Notes: a model not told the origin generated them from the letters alone. DNA of 64,000 bases from Saccharomycopsis phalli (GCA_020342235.1 CP073219.1:558001-622000), one strand, 5' to 3'. Shown: positions 48,447 to 61,400, counted from the first letter of the stretch. Made by a program: numbers and translations.

Positions 48447-50504
48447 TCATTGAGGGGTTCTATGCAAATATTTGGCCAACGCCTTTTTGAGCTCGGGTAT
48501 TTCAATTGGTTTTGGTGGAAGCATGGTGTAGAGCGGCTGGTAGAGCTTGTTTCTTGACACGGTGATTGGTATGCCCTGTAGCAATTTCTTCAACGACGAC
48601 GAGCTGAAGTAGCACAGCTCCAACCGCTTCATTAGGATCAAGTACGGGTTGAATATTCTCGATAATGAAATAGGCACATTGAGCAACTGCAAGTAGATGA
48701 TTCGGCCATGGTCAAAAGTGTCGTCCAGGTGAGTAATGTCAGGGTTCCGCACGTCTTCGTTTAGTAGCGCAAACTTGATGCCGCCAGGGACCCTAAAGGG
48801 GTCCTTGAGCCGTAGGAGGAGAATGAATATCGGGAAGTGGTTCAAGCACGAAAGCACAATTTCCAAAGCGATCATGCAGCAGAGCGAGAGCAAGCGGATG
48901 ATGGTAAATGAAAAGTAAAACACCAAGACGGTGGGGAGAATGTATAAAATAGTAGTGAACAATAGCGTACCTAGAAGCTGCTGGTCGAGCGAGTAATCGT
49001 GTGAATCGACACGCTTCTTGAGGATATTGTTCCGCTTGCCATAAAACAAGTTGAACAAGCTGCTCAATATCACAGTCAACCAGTTGAATATCTTGGCACT
49101 GGCAAAGTAAAGGCAGTAGACATGAAGCGTTATAAAGTGAACAAAGTCGCAGATTAGCGAGATGATGAAAGTGGCGCCGAAAATACCTCCAGCAAAGGTA
49201 ATCACCACCAAAATGCTGGGTATTACTATGTTGGTAAACAAGTCTGAGAGAAGCACCTTGGTGCAGAAAAAGTGGATTATCCAGAGGTACAACTCCCCAA
49301 AAAACCGAGCCAACCGAGTGTTCAACTTAAACCCAGCTGGGTTGTTGGTTAGCCAGAGGGTAAGCTTGTGGAACTCGAGAAAGAGCCACTCACGTATCAT
49401 CGTGTAGGTGACAAAATTTTGAATCGTAGTCGAGAATTCATTCACATACTGCCCTATGGTTACTCCAAGAATCATGTCGTTTAGTATTAGCCACAAGGTG
49501 TTGTATAGTCGGATGTAGTCCGAGTAGCTGTTGGTGTGCTTATCTTTGGAGAACAGCGAGAGAACTAGACACAACTGCTGAAGACGCAAGTCAATCTGCT
49601 GCGCAGTCAAACTTATATCCACTAGACTGGCCTTTAGAATTCTAAAGTTTAGCATGACAAGAAAGAACTCGATGATTGTCCGAAGACATAGCACCATATA
49701 TGCCAAAACACGCTTGAATATCGGAATCGGGTAGTCGTTCGAGACACTGGTACTGGACATTGTGGGAAGCGCATATATATAACTTAGAAACAAAATCTTG
49801 GCGTCGTTCAATGTTCTGGACATGCTGAATTGGTACTCCCATGGCTTGATCACCGTCAACTCGGTATCTATCATGCTGTTCAAATTCTGGTACAAGTTTA
49901 GTCGGTCCAAGTAGCAGTTATTTAATGTCTTAATAATGGTGGAAAATGCCTTTTCTTGTTTGGTCAACACTCCCATGCCTCCATGAAGCTTCATCTTCTC
50001 GACAATCAGCGAATGCTCGGGCATTGAATTCTTTCCCACTTCCAATCCAATAGGATCAATAGAGTAAAACTGCATTATTCTCGCATCAGGAACACTGAAT
50101 AATATTATCTTGAGGGTGTGCCTTATGTTGGTGGTGATGGGATACTTGGTTAAGTTGCTGTATATAAGATTCAAGGGCAACTCCGAGAAGCTGCTATTCT
50201 GGTAATTGACAAACCCCAATAGGCTATATACTTTGGATGGCTGCTTTGTGTTCAAGATGATCTTTTTTTTCGTCGCTATCAAAATCTTCTTGTTGATCAA
50301 TTGTGATAGCTTCTTGGCATTAAATGGAATCAATGTCAACACAACATAGTCATTCTGGTTTATCTGTAGTCCTATTATTAAGCAAGGGCGGTTGTATAGA
50401 AATGGCGTTAACAAGTCCTTCGGGTAATAATAGTGTGCAATTTCCATCAGGCAGACACTTTGCACTGAGTATTTGAGTTTATTTTTCAGCCGTCTCTTGA
50501 GCAT
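48447..50504 (-). CDS. GPI1: GPI-GlcNAc transferase subunit Gpi1
   Basis: A protein of 685 aa with several membrane segments in the second half. The Gpi1 domain is recognisable from QIDLRLQQLCLVLSLF, YNTLWLILNDMILGVTIGQY and, near the end, LKDPFRVPGGIKFALL. Gpi1/PIG-Q is part of the ER complex that adds GlcNAc to phosphatidylinositol, the first step of GPI-anchor synthesis. An upstream ATG four bases away is out of frame, so 50504 is preferred. Confidence 0.9.
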   Translation of the reverse strand: MLKRRLKNKLKYSVQSVCLMEIAHYYYPKDLLTPFLYNRPCLIIGLQINQNDYVVLTLIPFNAKKLSQLINKKILIATKKKIILNTKQPSKVYSLLGFVNYQNSSFSELPLNLIYSNLTKYPITTNIRHTLKIILFSVPDARIMQFYSIDPIGLEVGKNSMPEHSLIVEKMKLHGGMGVLTKQEKAFSTIIKTLNNCYLDRLNLYQNLNSMIDTELTVIKPWEYQFSMSRTLNDAKILFLSYIYALPTMSSTSVSNDYPIPIFKRVLAYMVLCLRTIIEFFLVMLNFRILKASLVDISLTAQQIDLRLQQLCLVLSLFSKDKHTNSYSDYIRLYNTLWLILNDMILGVTIGQYVNEFSTTIQNFVTYTMIREWLFLEFHKLTLWLTNNPAGFKLNTRLARFFGELYLWIIHFFCTKVLLSDLFTNIVIPSILVVITFAGGIFGATFIISLICDFVHFITLHVYCLYFASAKIFNWLTVILSSLFNLFYGKRNNILKKRVDSHDYSLDQQLLGTLLFTTILYILPTVLVFYFSFTIIRLLSLCCMIALEIVLSCLNHFPIFILLLRLKDPFRVPGGIKFALLNEDVRNPDITHLDDTFDHGRIIYLQLLNVPISLSRIFNPYLILMKRLELCYFSSSSLKKLLQGIPITVSRNKLYQPLYTMLPPKPIEIPELKKALAKYLHRTPQ

Positions 50505-51446
50505 GCATGTTACCGAGCCAAAGAGTTGCTGTCTAGAAAGCCCAAGACGGTACTTTAATATTATGATAATGGGGATTTAACAAAGATTTTTTTTTTTTAA
50601 TTTAATTGGTGAATAGGATATTAGCAACGAGTTTGGTTGGTTGGGATGGAATAATTGTACTTGCGTCTTTTCAAGTCATCAGAGAAAAAGGCTACCTCTG
50701 TAATATAGTAACTAGCATACGAGTTGGTAAAACAGTTAAATATAATTACATAAAAATTTCAGTATAAATCAAAAATGAAGTTTGTGGCTTAGGTTCCTGG
50801 TGTGCAGGCTGGAATGTTAGAAATGAAATGGAGCATTCTCAGTCATAATAGAAAGGCATGGGGTGAATATCAAAAAGTAAAATAAGTAACTTTGTTACCA
50901 CCTGATTATACTGTAATGACGTTCTACCGCTTATTTGTCAAATATTGCACGTTGATTAAAAACAATGGCAATTGTATACGAAATGGCAAGCCTTTGATGA
51001 AGTCTTTTCCTGTTATCATTTCGCAACTTGCTGTTATTGACATGATAACTAAATAGTTGGTAAGATTGACTGGATTCTATTTAAATATTTCCTATAATAA
51101 AGAGGTCGCAGTGCTTGGGTGTTACTCCATGTTTTTGCTACCAATAGATTTAAGAGATGAGTCGATGAAAACTTAAATCTGGAAAATTATAGATTTGCCA
51201 AAGAATTGCCAAGCATAATCACAGGGATATAAAGACATGAAAATAAAGAGACGGAAAATGAAAACTCCAAGACTCACTATAAAAACTTGTGGAGTTAAAT
51301 ATAGATGCTCAAGCATACGTTAAAAGTAATCAAAAGTGTTCTACAAGAATTATCGGTGCCTTTTCCAATTATAAATTAAGTAAATCAAATGCAATCAAAA
51401 ACACAAGAATACACAACAAACAAATAATGAGTCAGTATATATCTAC
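50505..51446. other. GPI1 promoter / SFL1 3' region
   Basis: A 942-bp AT-rich spacer between two minus-strand genes. A poly-T tract lies at about 50588. No open frame or RNA signature was recognised. Confidence 0.4.
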
Positions 51447-53285
51447 TTAAAACCTTTTCATTCTTTTCGAATCCCGTTCGTCACCACCTTTTGAAACAAG
51501 GTCGAATGAGGCTCTGAAGCTGACCTGACTTGCATCCCTATCACTATTAAGCAAAGAATACACCCCTGAAGGAGTACCTGGCTGCGACCCAGTGGTCTTC
51601 CCTTTTACCACTTGATTTTGCGAGGGCAACTGGAAAGGATTATTGGACAACAGCGACAACGAGTGTGTCAGTGATGTTCTTATGATGGAAGGCGATGCAT
51701 TAATAGTTTGTGAAGGTAGTTGTAAATTTTGCTGCCCAGTAGGCACATATTGTGTTGCACCCACGTGTTTGTTTGGACTTTGAGAAGGCAAGTAGTTTGC
51801 CCCCGGTATTTGTTGTAGCGACAACTTCCGATCATTTATCTGAGAAATGTTGGAGGAAGCACGCATCATTTTTGCGCCAGGTATGTTGAGCAAATCAGGA
51901 ACGGATCGCGGAGCGTTCACAAAAGTAAGAGTCAGTTGAGTTGAGTCGCTTTTTCTCGATCGGTCAAAAAGCACATCGTTCGACGAGTGTCGCTTTTTGT
52001 TCATTTCCTCATAGTCTCTCTTGTCATAGTTATCTACGCCGCAAGGCTGGTAAGGAAAAACAATGTTGCTGTCTGAAGTCCTCACACTCGATATAGAAGA
52101 AAAGTAGCCACTCTGTCGCATATCTGGCGACATCATCTGCTTAGTTTCTGATGAAGGAGAGTTCAATGGTGGTGTCGTTGAGTAGCCCGGTTCAGGAGCC
52201 AAGGGATCACATAAAATGCTCATTGTTCTAGAACGGCTGGAAGAGTTGCTACTGTAAGTATCATACACAAAAGGGTTTGGGAATTTCGTTTGCTGGTATT
52301 TCCCGTTATAGAGCGGAGTCAGCGGCGACGATGGCGGACGTTGCGCAACGTATCGAAAAGGATAGCTCGTGGACGATGTGTTCACTGAAGACACCGAATC
52401 CGAACGGGGCATGGCATCTGGATGCGGAGCAACCATCGAACGATCCTGAGCAACGTTTGTACGGTTTGTAATGCGCTGGATTATCAGGGACCGGAACGAA
52501 TTGAGCTCCATTTCCAAGTTACTGTTTCTGCCGTCATCTTCTTTCTTTGCGACTTTCTGAACAATGTCAAGTAGTCTCACCATGTCAAGATTTGTCCGCT
52601 TCAAGTCATCCATCGCATATTCGTACTTCATAAGTAACCGTTGGTGTTCGTTTCTCATGGACATGAGTGTGCTCGTGTACTCATCATATGACTCATTAAT
52701 TGTCGGCTGGGGCTGTTCTGGTATACTGCTGGCCACGCTATTATTGTCATCCTCTCTCATGTCCTTACTTTCTAGTAACGTTTCATTTTTTCCGAATTTG
52801 AATTCCTTGTTTGGGTTCTTGCTCGACCGACGCTTAATGTTCTTCAAGCCGTTCAAGTCACCTTTTCTGAAGTTCTTTGAGCTGTGAAAGAACTCCCAAC
52901 GCGTAGTACTGACCTCTTCTTTATTCCCGCTCTTCTTCTCCTTCTTGTCCTTGTCACTGTCATTCACCTTGTGGAACCCATACATGTTCAACTGTCGTAC
53001 AAAGGACGCAACGTTGGAATGCTTAAAGTAGGTCAAGAGCACTTTGCAAAACTCCTCGCTGGGCACAAGAAAGAAGGAATTATGGGAATCAGACCACCAT
53101 ATCAAATGGTGTATCGCAGGATCCTCTAACATGTTGTACAACTTGTGAATGAAAATAGTATGACCTTTTTTTGATGGTACAACAATGTCCTTCGTCTCAG
53201 ACTCTTTGGCTTCCTTTTTCTTAATATCCTCAGCCACAATCATTTCCTCGTCCTCCTGATTCTCTGCTTCAATCTTTGGTGACAT
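51447..53285 (-). CDS. SFL1: Heat-shock-factor-type transcription factor, SFL1 family
   Basis: A protein of 612 aa from the ATG at 53285. The frame is open upstream for 40 codons but without an ATG. The HSF DNA-binding domain (about 40-145) has FIHKLYNMLEDPAIHHLIWW, VLLTYFKHSNVASFVRQLNM and YGFHKV, then TTRWEFFHSSKNFRKGDL. The wording LEDP...LIWW and KHSNVASFVRQL is that of Sfl1/Sfl2 rather than Hsf1 or Mga1. A coiled coil follows (about 210-265), then a long Ser/Pro-rich tail. In Candida, Sfl1 and Sfl2 regulate flocculation and filamentation genes; which of the two this is cannot be settled here. Confidence 0.82.
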   Translation of the reverse strand: MSPKIEAENQEDEEMIVAEDIKKKEAKESETKDIVVPSKKGHTIFIHKLYNMLEDPAIHHLIWWSDSHNSFFLVPSEEFCKVLLTYFKHSNVASFVRQLNMYGFHKVNDSDKDKKEKKSGNKEEVSTTRWEFFHSSKNFRKGDLNGLKNIKRRSSKNPNKEFKFGKNETLLESKDMREDDNNSVASSIPEQPQPTINESYDEYTSTLMSMRNEHQRLLMKYEYAMDDLKRTNLDMVRLLDIVQKVAKKEDDGRNSNLEMELNSFRSLIIQRITNRTNVAQDRSMVAPHPDAMPRSDSVSSVNTSSTSYPFRYVAQRPPSSPLTPLYNGKYQQTKFPNPFVYDTYSSNSSSRSRTMSILCDPLAPEPGYSTTPPLNSPSSETKQMMSPDMRQSGYFSSISSVRTSDSNIVFPYQPCGVDNYDKRDYEEMNKKRHSSNDVLFDRSRKSDSTQLTLTFVNAPRSVPDLLNIPGAKMMRASSNISQINDRKLSLQQIPGANYLPSQSPNKHVGATQYVPTGQQNLQLPSQTINASPSIIRTSLTHSLSLLSNNPFQLPSQNQVVKGKTTGSQPGTPSGVYSLLNSDRDASQVSFRASFDLVSKGGDERDSKRMKRF

Positions 53286-53823
53286 GGTTTGTGAATTTTT
53301 ATTGGCCAAGTTGCTTTTCAAGCCAATATCAGTCAGACAATAAATAAGACGTTGAAATCCTAGTAGACCTAAATATAAAAGACAACAGTTTTTGTTGTAT
53401 ATCAAGATATAAAAGTAAACAAAAAAAAAAAGTCTCTGTCAAACCTCTAGAAAAATTAACAAATTTATCTCCAAATGCTTCTATTAACCCTTTTAAGTTC
53501 TGTGTCGTTTTTCAATACTTTCCTTCCATTCTACTTGCATGGCCGGAATTTCAATTTCAAATTTCATGTTCGAGGGACTTCCGGTTTTTGCTCCCTCGGT
53601 TCAATGGGTGTGTACATAAAAAGTTGATTACCGGTTCTAGAAAAATTTTCCAATTTACAAGACTGTCCTTTTAATTACATTAATTACAATTGTTTTTTTA
53701 ATTTACGCGCTCAACATACAACTATTGAAAGTATCTCACGAGTTTCTAGCTAGAAATACGGTCTTAGTCAACATGTAGTATTCACATTTACCGCACTAAT
53801 GTGCTGCAGATGGTTTTTCAAGA
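53286..53823. other. SFL1 upstream region
   Basis: A 538-bp AT-rich region between the SFL1 start and the CIN2 stop, with an A12-like tract near 53420. No gene was seen. Confidence 0.4.
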
Positions 53824-54618
53824 TCACATAAATTTATGGCACTTCAGCTCTATTATGTAGTTAGGATTTACCATGCCCTTATTGGGAAAACTAAAATCAT
53901 CCACCAGAATCATGTGATCCAGAAAGAACACTAGCTCGCTGCTATTTTCGATCACAACACGATTTAATTTAACGTTCGCTTGGAACTTCGCCCGCTTCGT
54001 ATTGTGCACTCTCAACTGGTGGCACTTTAGCTCAAACTTGGAATCCGATATGCCGTCCAAATAGATCGACCCTTCAATGTCTGCATGAACTAGGACAGCC
54101 ATACATTGTTTGAAATGTAACGCACTGGCATGACGATCAGGACCTTGGCGGCTCCCAACAATTATCTTGCTGTTTCTCACATTCTCGAAGTAAACACTTT
54201 CCTCAAGATCTTCTATCCGTATGGATTCGTTGTTTACATCTTTGTACACCCTCCTTGGCGTTTCGTGGGTACTCCGCGGAACCACTACAGGTTCCAGAGG
54301 CAGCACGTGCAGCTTCTTTAACATCCCACGTCGGCTGAAGTTAAATTTACTTTGGAAGGAGGCTAATTTATCATCAAGTAATGCATTGAGTGCCGCAATC
54401 TCCTGACTGTTAATACTGTTTTATCTATACCATCTACTTACATTCGTATAATATTTCAAGTCATGTGCAGGAATACTAGTAATGTCCTTCTGCACAGTCT
54501 CTGAAAGTGTTCTGATGCTCATGCGAACCGTGAGAGCATCCCGCTTAGTAGCTGTCTCAGAAATATCGCGTCGTATTTTGTCTCTTTGCTGTCCAAAGGC
54601 CGTATAAAGTTGTGTCAT
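53824..54618 (-). CDS. CIN2: Tubulin-folding cofactor C homologue, 39-nt intron
   Basis: Exon 1 is 54618-54442 and exon 2 is 54402-53824, giving 251 aa. The 39-nt intron (54441-54403) has GTAAGT, a TATTAAC branch site and AGTCAG at the end. Unspliced, the frame stops after six codons. Exon 2 continues the helix and holds the TBCC/C-CAP beta-helix domain (VYFENVRNSKIIVGSRQG, CMAVLVHADIEGSIYLDG, CHQLRVHNTKRAKFQANV). Cofactor C takes part in tubulin folding and acts as a GAP for the Arl2-like Cin4. S. cerevisiae CIN2 also has an intron. Confidence 0.88.
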
Positions 54619-56018
54619 CACATTTTAAACCCACTAGTTGGCGGTTTAGTTTGGTCGACCGGGAATGTCCCGGGTAACAAAACCGGAATGCGCAATTCCG
54701 GTTTGCAATTATTAGTCCCAATTGCGCAGATTTCTAGATTTTTTTACATGCAGCTGCTGCCCGGAGAAGCCCACACTAGCGATCTGTGGCGATCTGTGAG
54801 ATCTAGTAAAGAACAAAACTAAAACAGTACATTTGAATACTTCTGGTCTCGAGTACCAGAAAGGCATCAGCCCGGTTTGCCCCTCTTCGCTTGCAACCTT
54901 GTTTTTATCCAGTAGATGTATCTTTGGGTCTGGTTTTTGGCTATGCTGATCACTTGTGGCTGGTCATGCCAACTTTAATCAACTGGCCACAATTAAGTTG
55001 TATACTCTGTGAAAAGTGGCAATGACGTGTCAGTGCCACGTCAGTCGTATCAACGCAGCTTAGGATGAATCCACCATAATCACCATTTGCAAATAACAGT
55101 ATTACCGTTGATGTGAACACCGCCAGGGCTTCAAATGTAAGGTTAAAAAAGGCAGGGCTACTAGTGTCTTGTAGTGAAAGATTGCATGTTCATTTTAGCA
55201 ATCTAAAAGTATTTCTGGAACCAGCCAATCATTAGCAGGGTAACTTGAAAGTATAGTCTTCGCAAAAAAGAAACATGGAAAAATAAGCTTCAGATGTCCC
55301 AGACTTGTTCCGTTAACCAGTATCTTTGTGGTATACAGCCGCATGCATACCACGAAAAAGTCTCACGTCTTCATAGTTAACACCTATTATTGACGTCAGC
55401 AATTTGCCTAATTGAGTAATTTTAGCTCCTTTGGCGAGTACTCTACAATGTACTTAGCGACGCACGATGAAGACCAAGGTATTGACCGGGCCGGATAACT
55501 GTATCAATTTTCCTAGACCGTAACTAATTAAACCTACACCCCGGAACCGGAACTCGATATTAGTTCCGGATGTACGGAGAAGAACCTTCTACTTCTTTGC
55601 CAAGCAGAATGCAAGCTAATTTTTAAACGAATAATACGGACCTGCTAAATTATACACATCATATATATACTGTCGTTCTTTGAGAATAGCTCTGCCACAC
55701 CAATGGCGCACGTGCAGTGCCATCCCAATGATCATTACCCGGCGGTGGCCAAAATCCACACCGGATTTTTCTGTATTAACTAACCCGCTTGAATCTACTG
55801 CAATAAAACAACGTCAAACGGTGGAAAAAGATATCGATCAAACTGCAAAGACAAGTCAAAATTTTACATTCGAATAAGGCCCTTTATCTATTTCCTTGCT
55901 TCTTGTGAATAATTTACTTTGCTTGATCAGAACCCATCTTTGTTGTTTCCCATCTTTCTTCCTTCTACTTTTTACCTGTACATATATTTAGTGCCCCTTG
56001 TGGTCTTATAAAGTTACC
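54619..56018. other. CIN2-PUF3 divergent intergenic region
   Basis: About 1.4 kb. It contains several short inverted or repeated phrases, for example GGAACCGGAACTC and ATTAGTTCCGG near 55545-55570, and CCGGAATGCGCAATTCCGG near 54682. It also has TATATATA near 55662. A 65-codon plus-strand frame at 55680-55877 shows no recognisable homology. No tRNA was seen. Confidence 0.4.
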
Positions 56019-58321
56019 ATGTCATCTGTCGGTATGTGTTAACTGGTTATTTTAATTTGGACATTTTACTAATATTAATAGAAGAAACCCCCGTTGGCTC
56101 CGTTGGTTGGGATAAGCAAAAGAATCCTAGCTCCAGATCATCTCCATTTATCGGTGTTTCATCTAATAACCAATACCGATCGGCCTTTGATAAGCAAGAC
56201 GATGCCACTAGCATCGTGTCTTCGTTGTCGTCTGCTAGTAATCATACGTTTGGGAATAATAACGCTACATTTAGTCATCCTATCAGTGATAACTTGAGCG
56301 AGGACAACAACGACATCTTTAGCTCATTTAGAAAGGGAAGTTTCTCAGCCGTCTCACAGCCACTTGGGAGTGGTTACAAAGGCTCTAGACTTCAATCACA
56401 GATTTTTGGAGCCGCTTCGATTAGTGGTGGCTTGGCTACTACAATTGGCACCAACGCAAAAACTGGTACAAATTTCCTTGATAAATTCTCTTCGGTGGTC
56501 GAGGCTACCAAAGAGGTTGAGAACCTAAATAGCTTTAACCGATTATCTATAACCACCACCAAGAGAAATGATTTCTCTCTGAGGCGCCCTAGTTTTCTTA
56601 GTGAGGAAAAATCATCTCCTTTACTAGAGAAGATTAGTTCTCCGGGATCAATACAGGAAAGTTTACACAGTGGTGGCTCTCGTTCAACATTATCAGAGAG
56701 AATTGATAGTTTATACAAATCTCCTAACCATTCTCATAGCAGATTAAGTGGAAGTGACTCAGACAGGGGAAAGGAATTAAATAATAATAACAACAATCCC
56801 GCTGTCTCATCACATGCGAACACCAGTCATTGGAATCCTGCTTCTGCTCCTGCGTTCACTCCTATGTTTAATTCTCAGTCTATGATGTTCCCTACTCAAG
56901 GTTATCCTCCATTTACTTGGAATCAGTTTGCTGTGCCACCTATGATGGGACCTCAACCAAATGCTATGTCTCCAGGAACAAAGGAAACAGAGAAGGATGG
57001 CGATAAAGACTACAGCTCCCCTCCAATCATTAATAACGGTGCACCAATCGTATTCCCTGGGTTTAATCCATATGCAATGGGATTTCCTGCTTTTCAGCCT
57101 CCAAAGTCGCCAAATAATGATACTATTCCTTCTCCAAACAGTGAGACAACTGTCACAAAGGAGCCCGAAGCTAAGAAGCATAACCGTAAAGGCTCAAATT
57201 CACCTCCAACGACCTCGAATCGCAGAAAGACCCATATTTACAGAAGTCCGTTGTTGGAGCAGTTTAGAAATGATAAGTCAACCAAGAAGTATTCTTTAAC
57301 TGATATTTTTGAACATGCGGTTGAGTTTTCCAAAGACCAACATGGGTCTAGATTTATTCAGGGAGAAATTGAGAATGCTTCGGCTGAAGAAAAGGAAGTG
57401 TTTTTCAACCAAATCCGAGATGTATCATCCGAGCTAACCACAGATGTATTTGGAAATTATGTTATCCAAAAGTATTTTGAGTTTGGGACAACTATTCAAA
57501 GAGATATTTTGTTTGATAATATGAGAGGAAAGATATACGAGCTCTCTCTTCAGATGTACGGATGCAGAGTTGTTCAAAGAGCCATTGAAAAAATATCACT
57601 TGAACAAAGATTACATATTATTGACGAGTTGAAAGATCATATTTTGCTCTGTGTCAAAGATCAGAATGCAAATCATGTAATACAAAAGTCGATTGAGACA
57701 ATTCCTTTTGAAAAGATTTCATTTATTCTAATAAGTTTAAAAGACCATATTTATCACTTGTCTACAAACCCTTATGGATGCAGGGTTATTCAGCGTTTAC
57801 TAGAATTTGGCTCTGAACAAGATCAAAAAATAATTTTAGGCGAATTGTCCAAGTACATCTATTATTTGATCCAGGACCAATATGGTAATTATGTAATTCA
57901 ACATATTTTGGAAAATGGAGAGAAAGCTGATCGCCAACAAATATTTAAAATGATCAAGAATAATGTTGTTAGTTTCTCTAAACATAAATACGCGTCTAAT
58001 GTGGTTGAGAAGTCGGTTGTGTTCGGTACTAGCGCAGAAAGACAAGAGATCTTATCGGCTGTATTAAAGTCAAATGATAAGTTGGGAAATGATCCAGTCG
58101 ATGATAATTCTCCGTTGGCCTTGATGATGAAAGATCAATTTGCCAATTATGTTGTTCAGAAATTGGTGGAGATCACTAAAGGTGAGCAAAAGAGAATATT
58201 AATCAAAAAGATCAAACAGTACTTAGGTCAGATCAATCTGGCAAATTCTTATGGGAAGCACTTGGCCTCAATTGAAAAGTTGATTGCTTTGTCAGAAAGC
58301 GCCTCTAAAGAGTTTGATTGA
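56019..58321 (+). CDS. PUF3: Pumilio-family mRNA-binding protein Puf3, one intron
   Basis: Exon 1 is 56019-56031 (ATG plus three codons and one base) and exon 2 is 56082-58321, giving 750 aa. The 50-nt intron has GTATGT, TACTAAT and TTAATAG. The N-terminal half is Ser/Asn-rich and disordered. Eight PUF repeats fill about 405-735. Their base-reading residues are SRFIQ, NYVIQ, CRVVQ, NHVIQ, CRVIQ, NYVIQ, SNVVE and NYVVQ, the same set as in human PUM1. By the PUF code this predicts binding to UGUAUAUA or UGUAAAUA. In S. cerevisiae Puf3 controls mRNAs for mitochondrial proteins. Pumilio members other than Puf3 are less likely given this repeat code. Confidence 0.92.
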
Positions 58322-58458
58322 TGTGTGGTGGTATTTTTTCAACATTATAAATATTATGTAAATAGCTGTATGTAAATAAATTTGAGACCTAAGCAATTTC
58401 AGCTGGTAAACTGAAGATGCTTGCTTACTGAGTTGACATAATTGTTTAGTGTATTTAT

Positions 58459-61400
58459 TTAAGTAACGTAAGATGTAAAGTTAAACATCTCAAATAATCT
58501 GTCAATATTGTCGTCGTCGTCATTTTCATTTAATTCATTACTAGCTGGCCCAAAGTTGAAAAACAGCATCCCAGATTGAACAGGCGTAGCGCTTTTCTTA
58601 CTCAACTCCTTTTCCTTCTCGTCCTGGCATTTCTTCTCTTCGTAGTATTCAACTACCCGCAGCTTTAGCTTCATTATAGCGTCGTATCTGTGTGTCCAGT
58701 TGGTGATATACCTTGAACCTTCATTCCATGTCTCCGAAAATTGATAAGCTATCAATGCTAAATGACGTATGAATACTGGTAAGTTTTTGCTAGAAATAGT
58801 TTTAACTTTGCAGGTTGAGAATAGCTCTGGTAACCCATCCTTGACGTACGTTCTCACCTGGAAGAACACCTCATCCTGTTCATTGTCCTCTTCCAGATCA
58901 TCTTCATCTTCATCTTCATCGTCATATGGGGACTCATAACTACTAGACTTGAGACTGACTGGCGTTATCACAATGTTCACATATGTGAATTCCGAGCTGA
59001 TCAAGTTAAAATCAAATGGTTTACCCGACTCATCAAAGAAAATATTGACATAGTCATTACCCACATGACGTTTCTTCATTAACCAACTGTCACTGCTTTT
59101 AGACGGCATCATAGTAGTAGTATGGAATAATAACTGCGATATCTTGTCATCCCAACAGTATGCATATTCACCATCTATATCATTCTCTCTATCCAAACCA
59201 GCAGTAAAATAAGTTGTGTTGTTTTTTAAGCGAATCAAATCCCCTATATTGTTCAAGAACTTATGATATTCTTTGGAACCTACCGAATTAAGTAGGATCT
59301 CTTTTTCATTCAGTTGACCAGGAGCAATGTAAATTATTCCAGCTTTGAACACTTCAATCAACGGTAAATTGTCAAACAAAACAACAGAACTTTCAAAATT
59401 AGCTTGATCTGGTATTAAAAGAGGAATTCTGGTGGTATCGGTAAAAATATGAGATATTAACTGTAAAAATACAAAGCCAGTGGTGAATAGACTGTCCGAA
59501 CTCTCCTTATTGTAATAGGCAATGTTCTCCCATGGAACCATGGAATTATCAGGCTCAATCTCAAACTTAGTTGTGCCCGTAGGTCTTCTAATGGTGACAA
59601 TAGATCTTCCAGTGAGTTTATCCAGTAAAACACTGATGATACTAATACCATATATCCATCTGGTAATCTGAATGTTGGGGTCTGTATTAGGTCTCTCATG
59701 AATTAATTGAAACCTGAGATCAAGATTAGAATAAGTAAACCGCTGAATGAAATCAATTAAGATAAAACATTTGGAGTCAATTTTTTTTTCATCCACTTGA
59801 TGACTGATATCTAATAAGCATTTAATCAAATATGGTGATAATTGACGCCTATCCTTCAACTTCATTTTTAAAAACCAGCTGCTTATCACATTATAGGACA
59901 ATAAGTTCAAATAACTCGCCATTTTATCCTGCTTGTTATCCTTTGAAGTCTGAATGAATCTAAAAGCCATTCCAAAAATCGGTTTGAAATCTTCTAACTT
60001 TAAATTTGTGATTAATTCAGGAAGATGCGACAACGACAATAAGAACTCTAAAGTATGGGGAGTTGCCTCGATGGCAGAAATATGTTGCTGCAATCGCCAC
60101 AAAATAGATGATAAGAATTTCTTTATCTGTAAAGGTAACTGGTAGCAACAAACCGTCAATGTGTGAATACATAAAATCCCAACAGTAGCAAAATTATCCA
60201 ATCCTAAGACTAATGCATTGACAATTTGATCTCTCTGCTCCTTCGAAGGAAACTTCTTAGAATAAATAGCAAGTCTGACTAGTAATCTAGCACTGGTTTT
60301 CTGTAGGACAATCTTATCAAAAATATTCTGATTGGTGAATTTTGATGAAAGCTGTTCACATGCCTTTCGTCGTAGCAATTCTAGCGAGTTGTCCGAGTTT
60401 TCAAATAAGGGAATATTTGATAGCTGTAGTATGATGGAGTATAGTGTAAAAATAAGAATCTCAGGAACTTTGTTGTGATAGAGAATATGTGTTATAATCA
60501 GGAAAAACTCATTAGGATTGATTTCCGAAACTTCCAGAGTAGAGGATTCATCAGAATCTTCTAAACTTAAACTCTCTAATGTATGCGAATCAGCTGGCTC
60601 TCCTTTATCCCTATCATTAACCTGTATGCGAGGAAGTTCCAACGAATCCTCTAGGGCCTCTTTAACAGGGGAATCAACGGGTGGTGACATTTTTACATTT
60701 CTGGAAGTCAATAAGAACCATTGATCTTCGACGAATTTGAAAATTGAATGTTCTTGCATAGCGGATTTGATTTGATTTATAATGTTATGATGCGTCTTCT
60801 TTGTCTTATTCTCGGTCAATATCTTATATTCTCTGGCAACATTGTCAAAGTAAAAGTACCCCTTGTTGTTGGATCTTAATCTGGTCATGCAGTCTAAAAT
60901 AACGAAAATAATGTAAAACAACTTTAAGCCATCGTCAGAGTTGAAATCACTAATGACGTTCGTAGCATGTCTCAAGATATCTAACAAGGCCTTGTATAGT
61001 ACTTCGGACTTATTATTATTGGATTTGATATCTTGACTAATAGTCGTACGAATAAACATCTTTGAAAGTAGCTTAGTCAACATTAATAAGTTATCCAAAG
61101 GCATATCCAAATCATACAAGATATTTTCTTCCAATAGTTCCTTAAAAAATCTGATTTTCAGATTAATCATAATATGCTCCAAACAGTCAATTAAATAACT
61201 CACCACAATTGCATTCTTTTCTGTTTTAAAATAGCTTGTCTTGTTCTTTTGTCCTATTATACAAATATTTCCTATAGAATTTATTCCAAAGAGAAATATC
61301 GTCAAATGCCATAGCTGATCATTTTGGCCCTTGAAGTCAAAATTTAAATCAATTAATGTTCTTATAGTTTTCAACATTTTCAACTTGATATTATAAAAAC

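Noticed and set aside
55680-55877. 65-codon plus-strand open frame upstream of PUF3
   Set aside because: The frame starts without good context, has no homology that I know and lies in the PUF3 promoter or leader.
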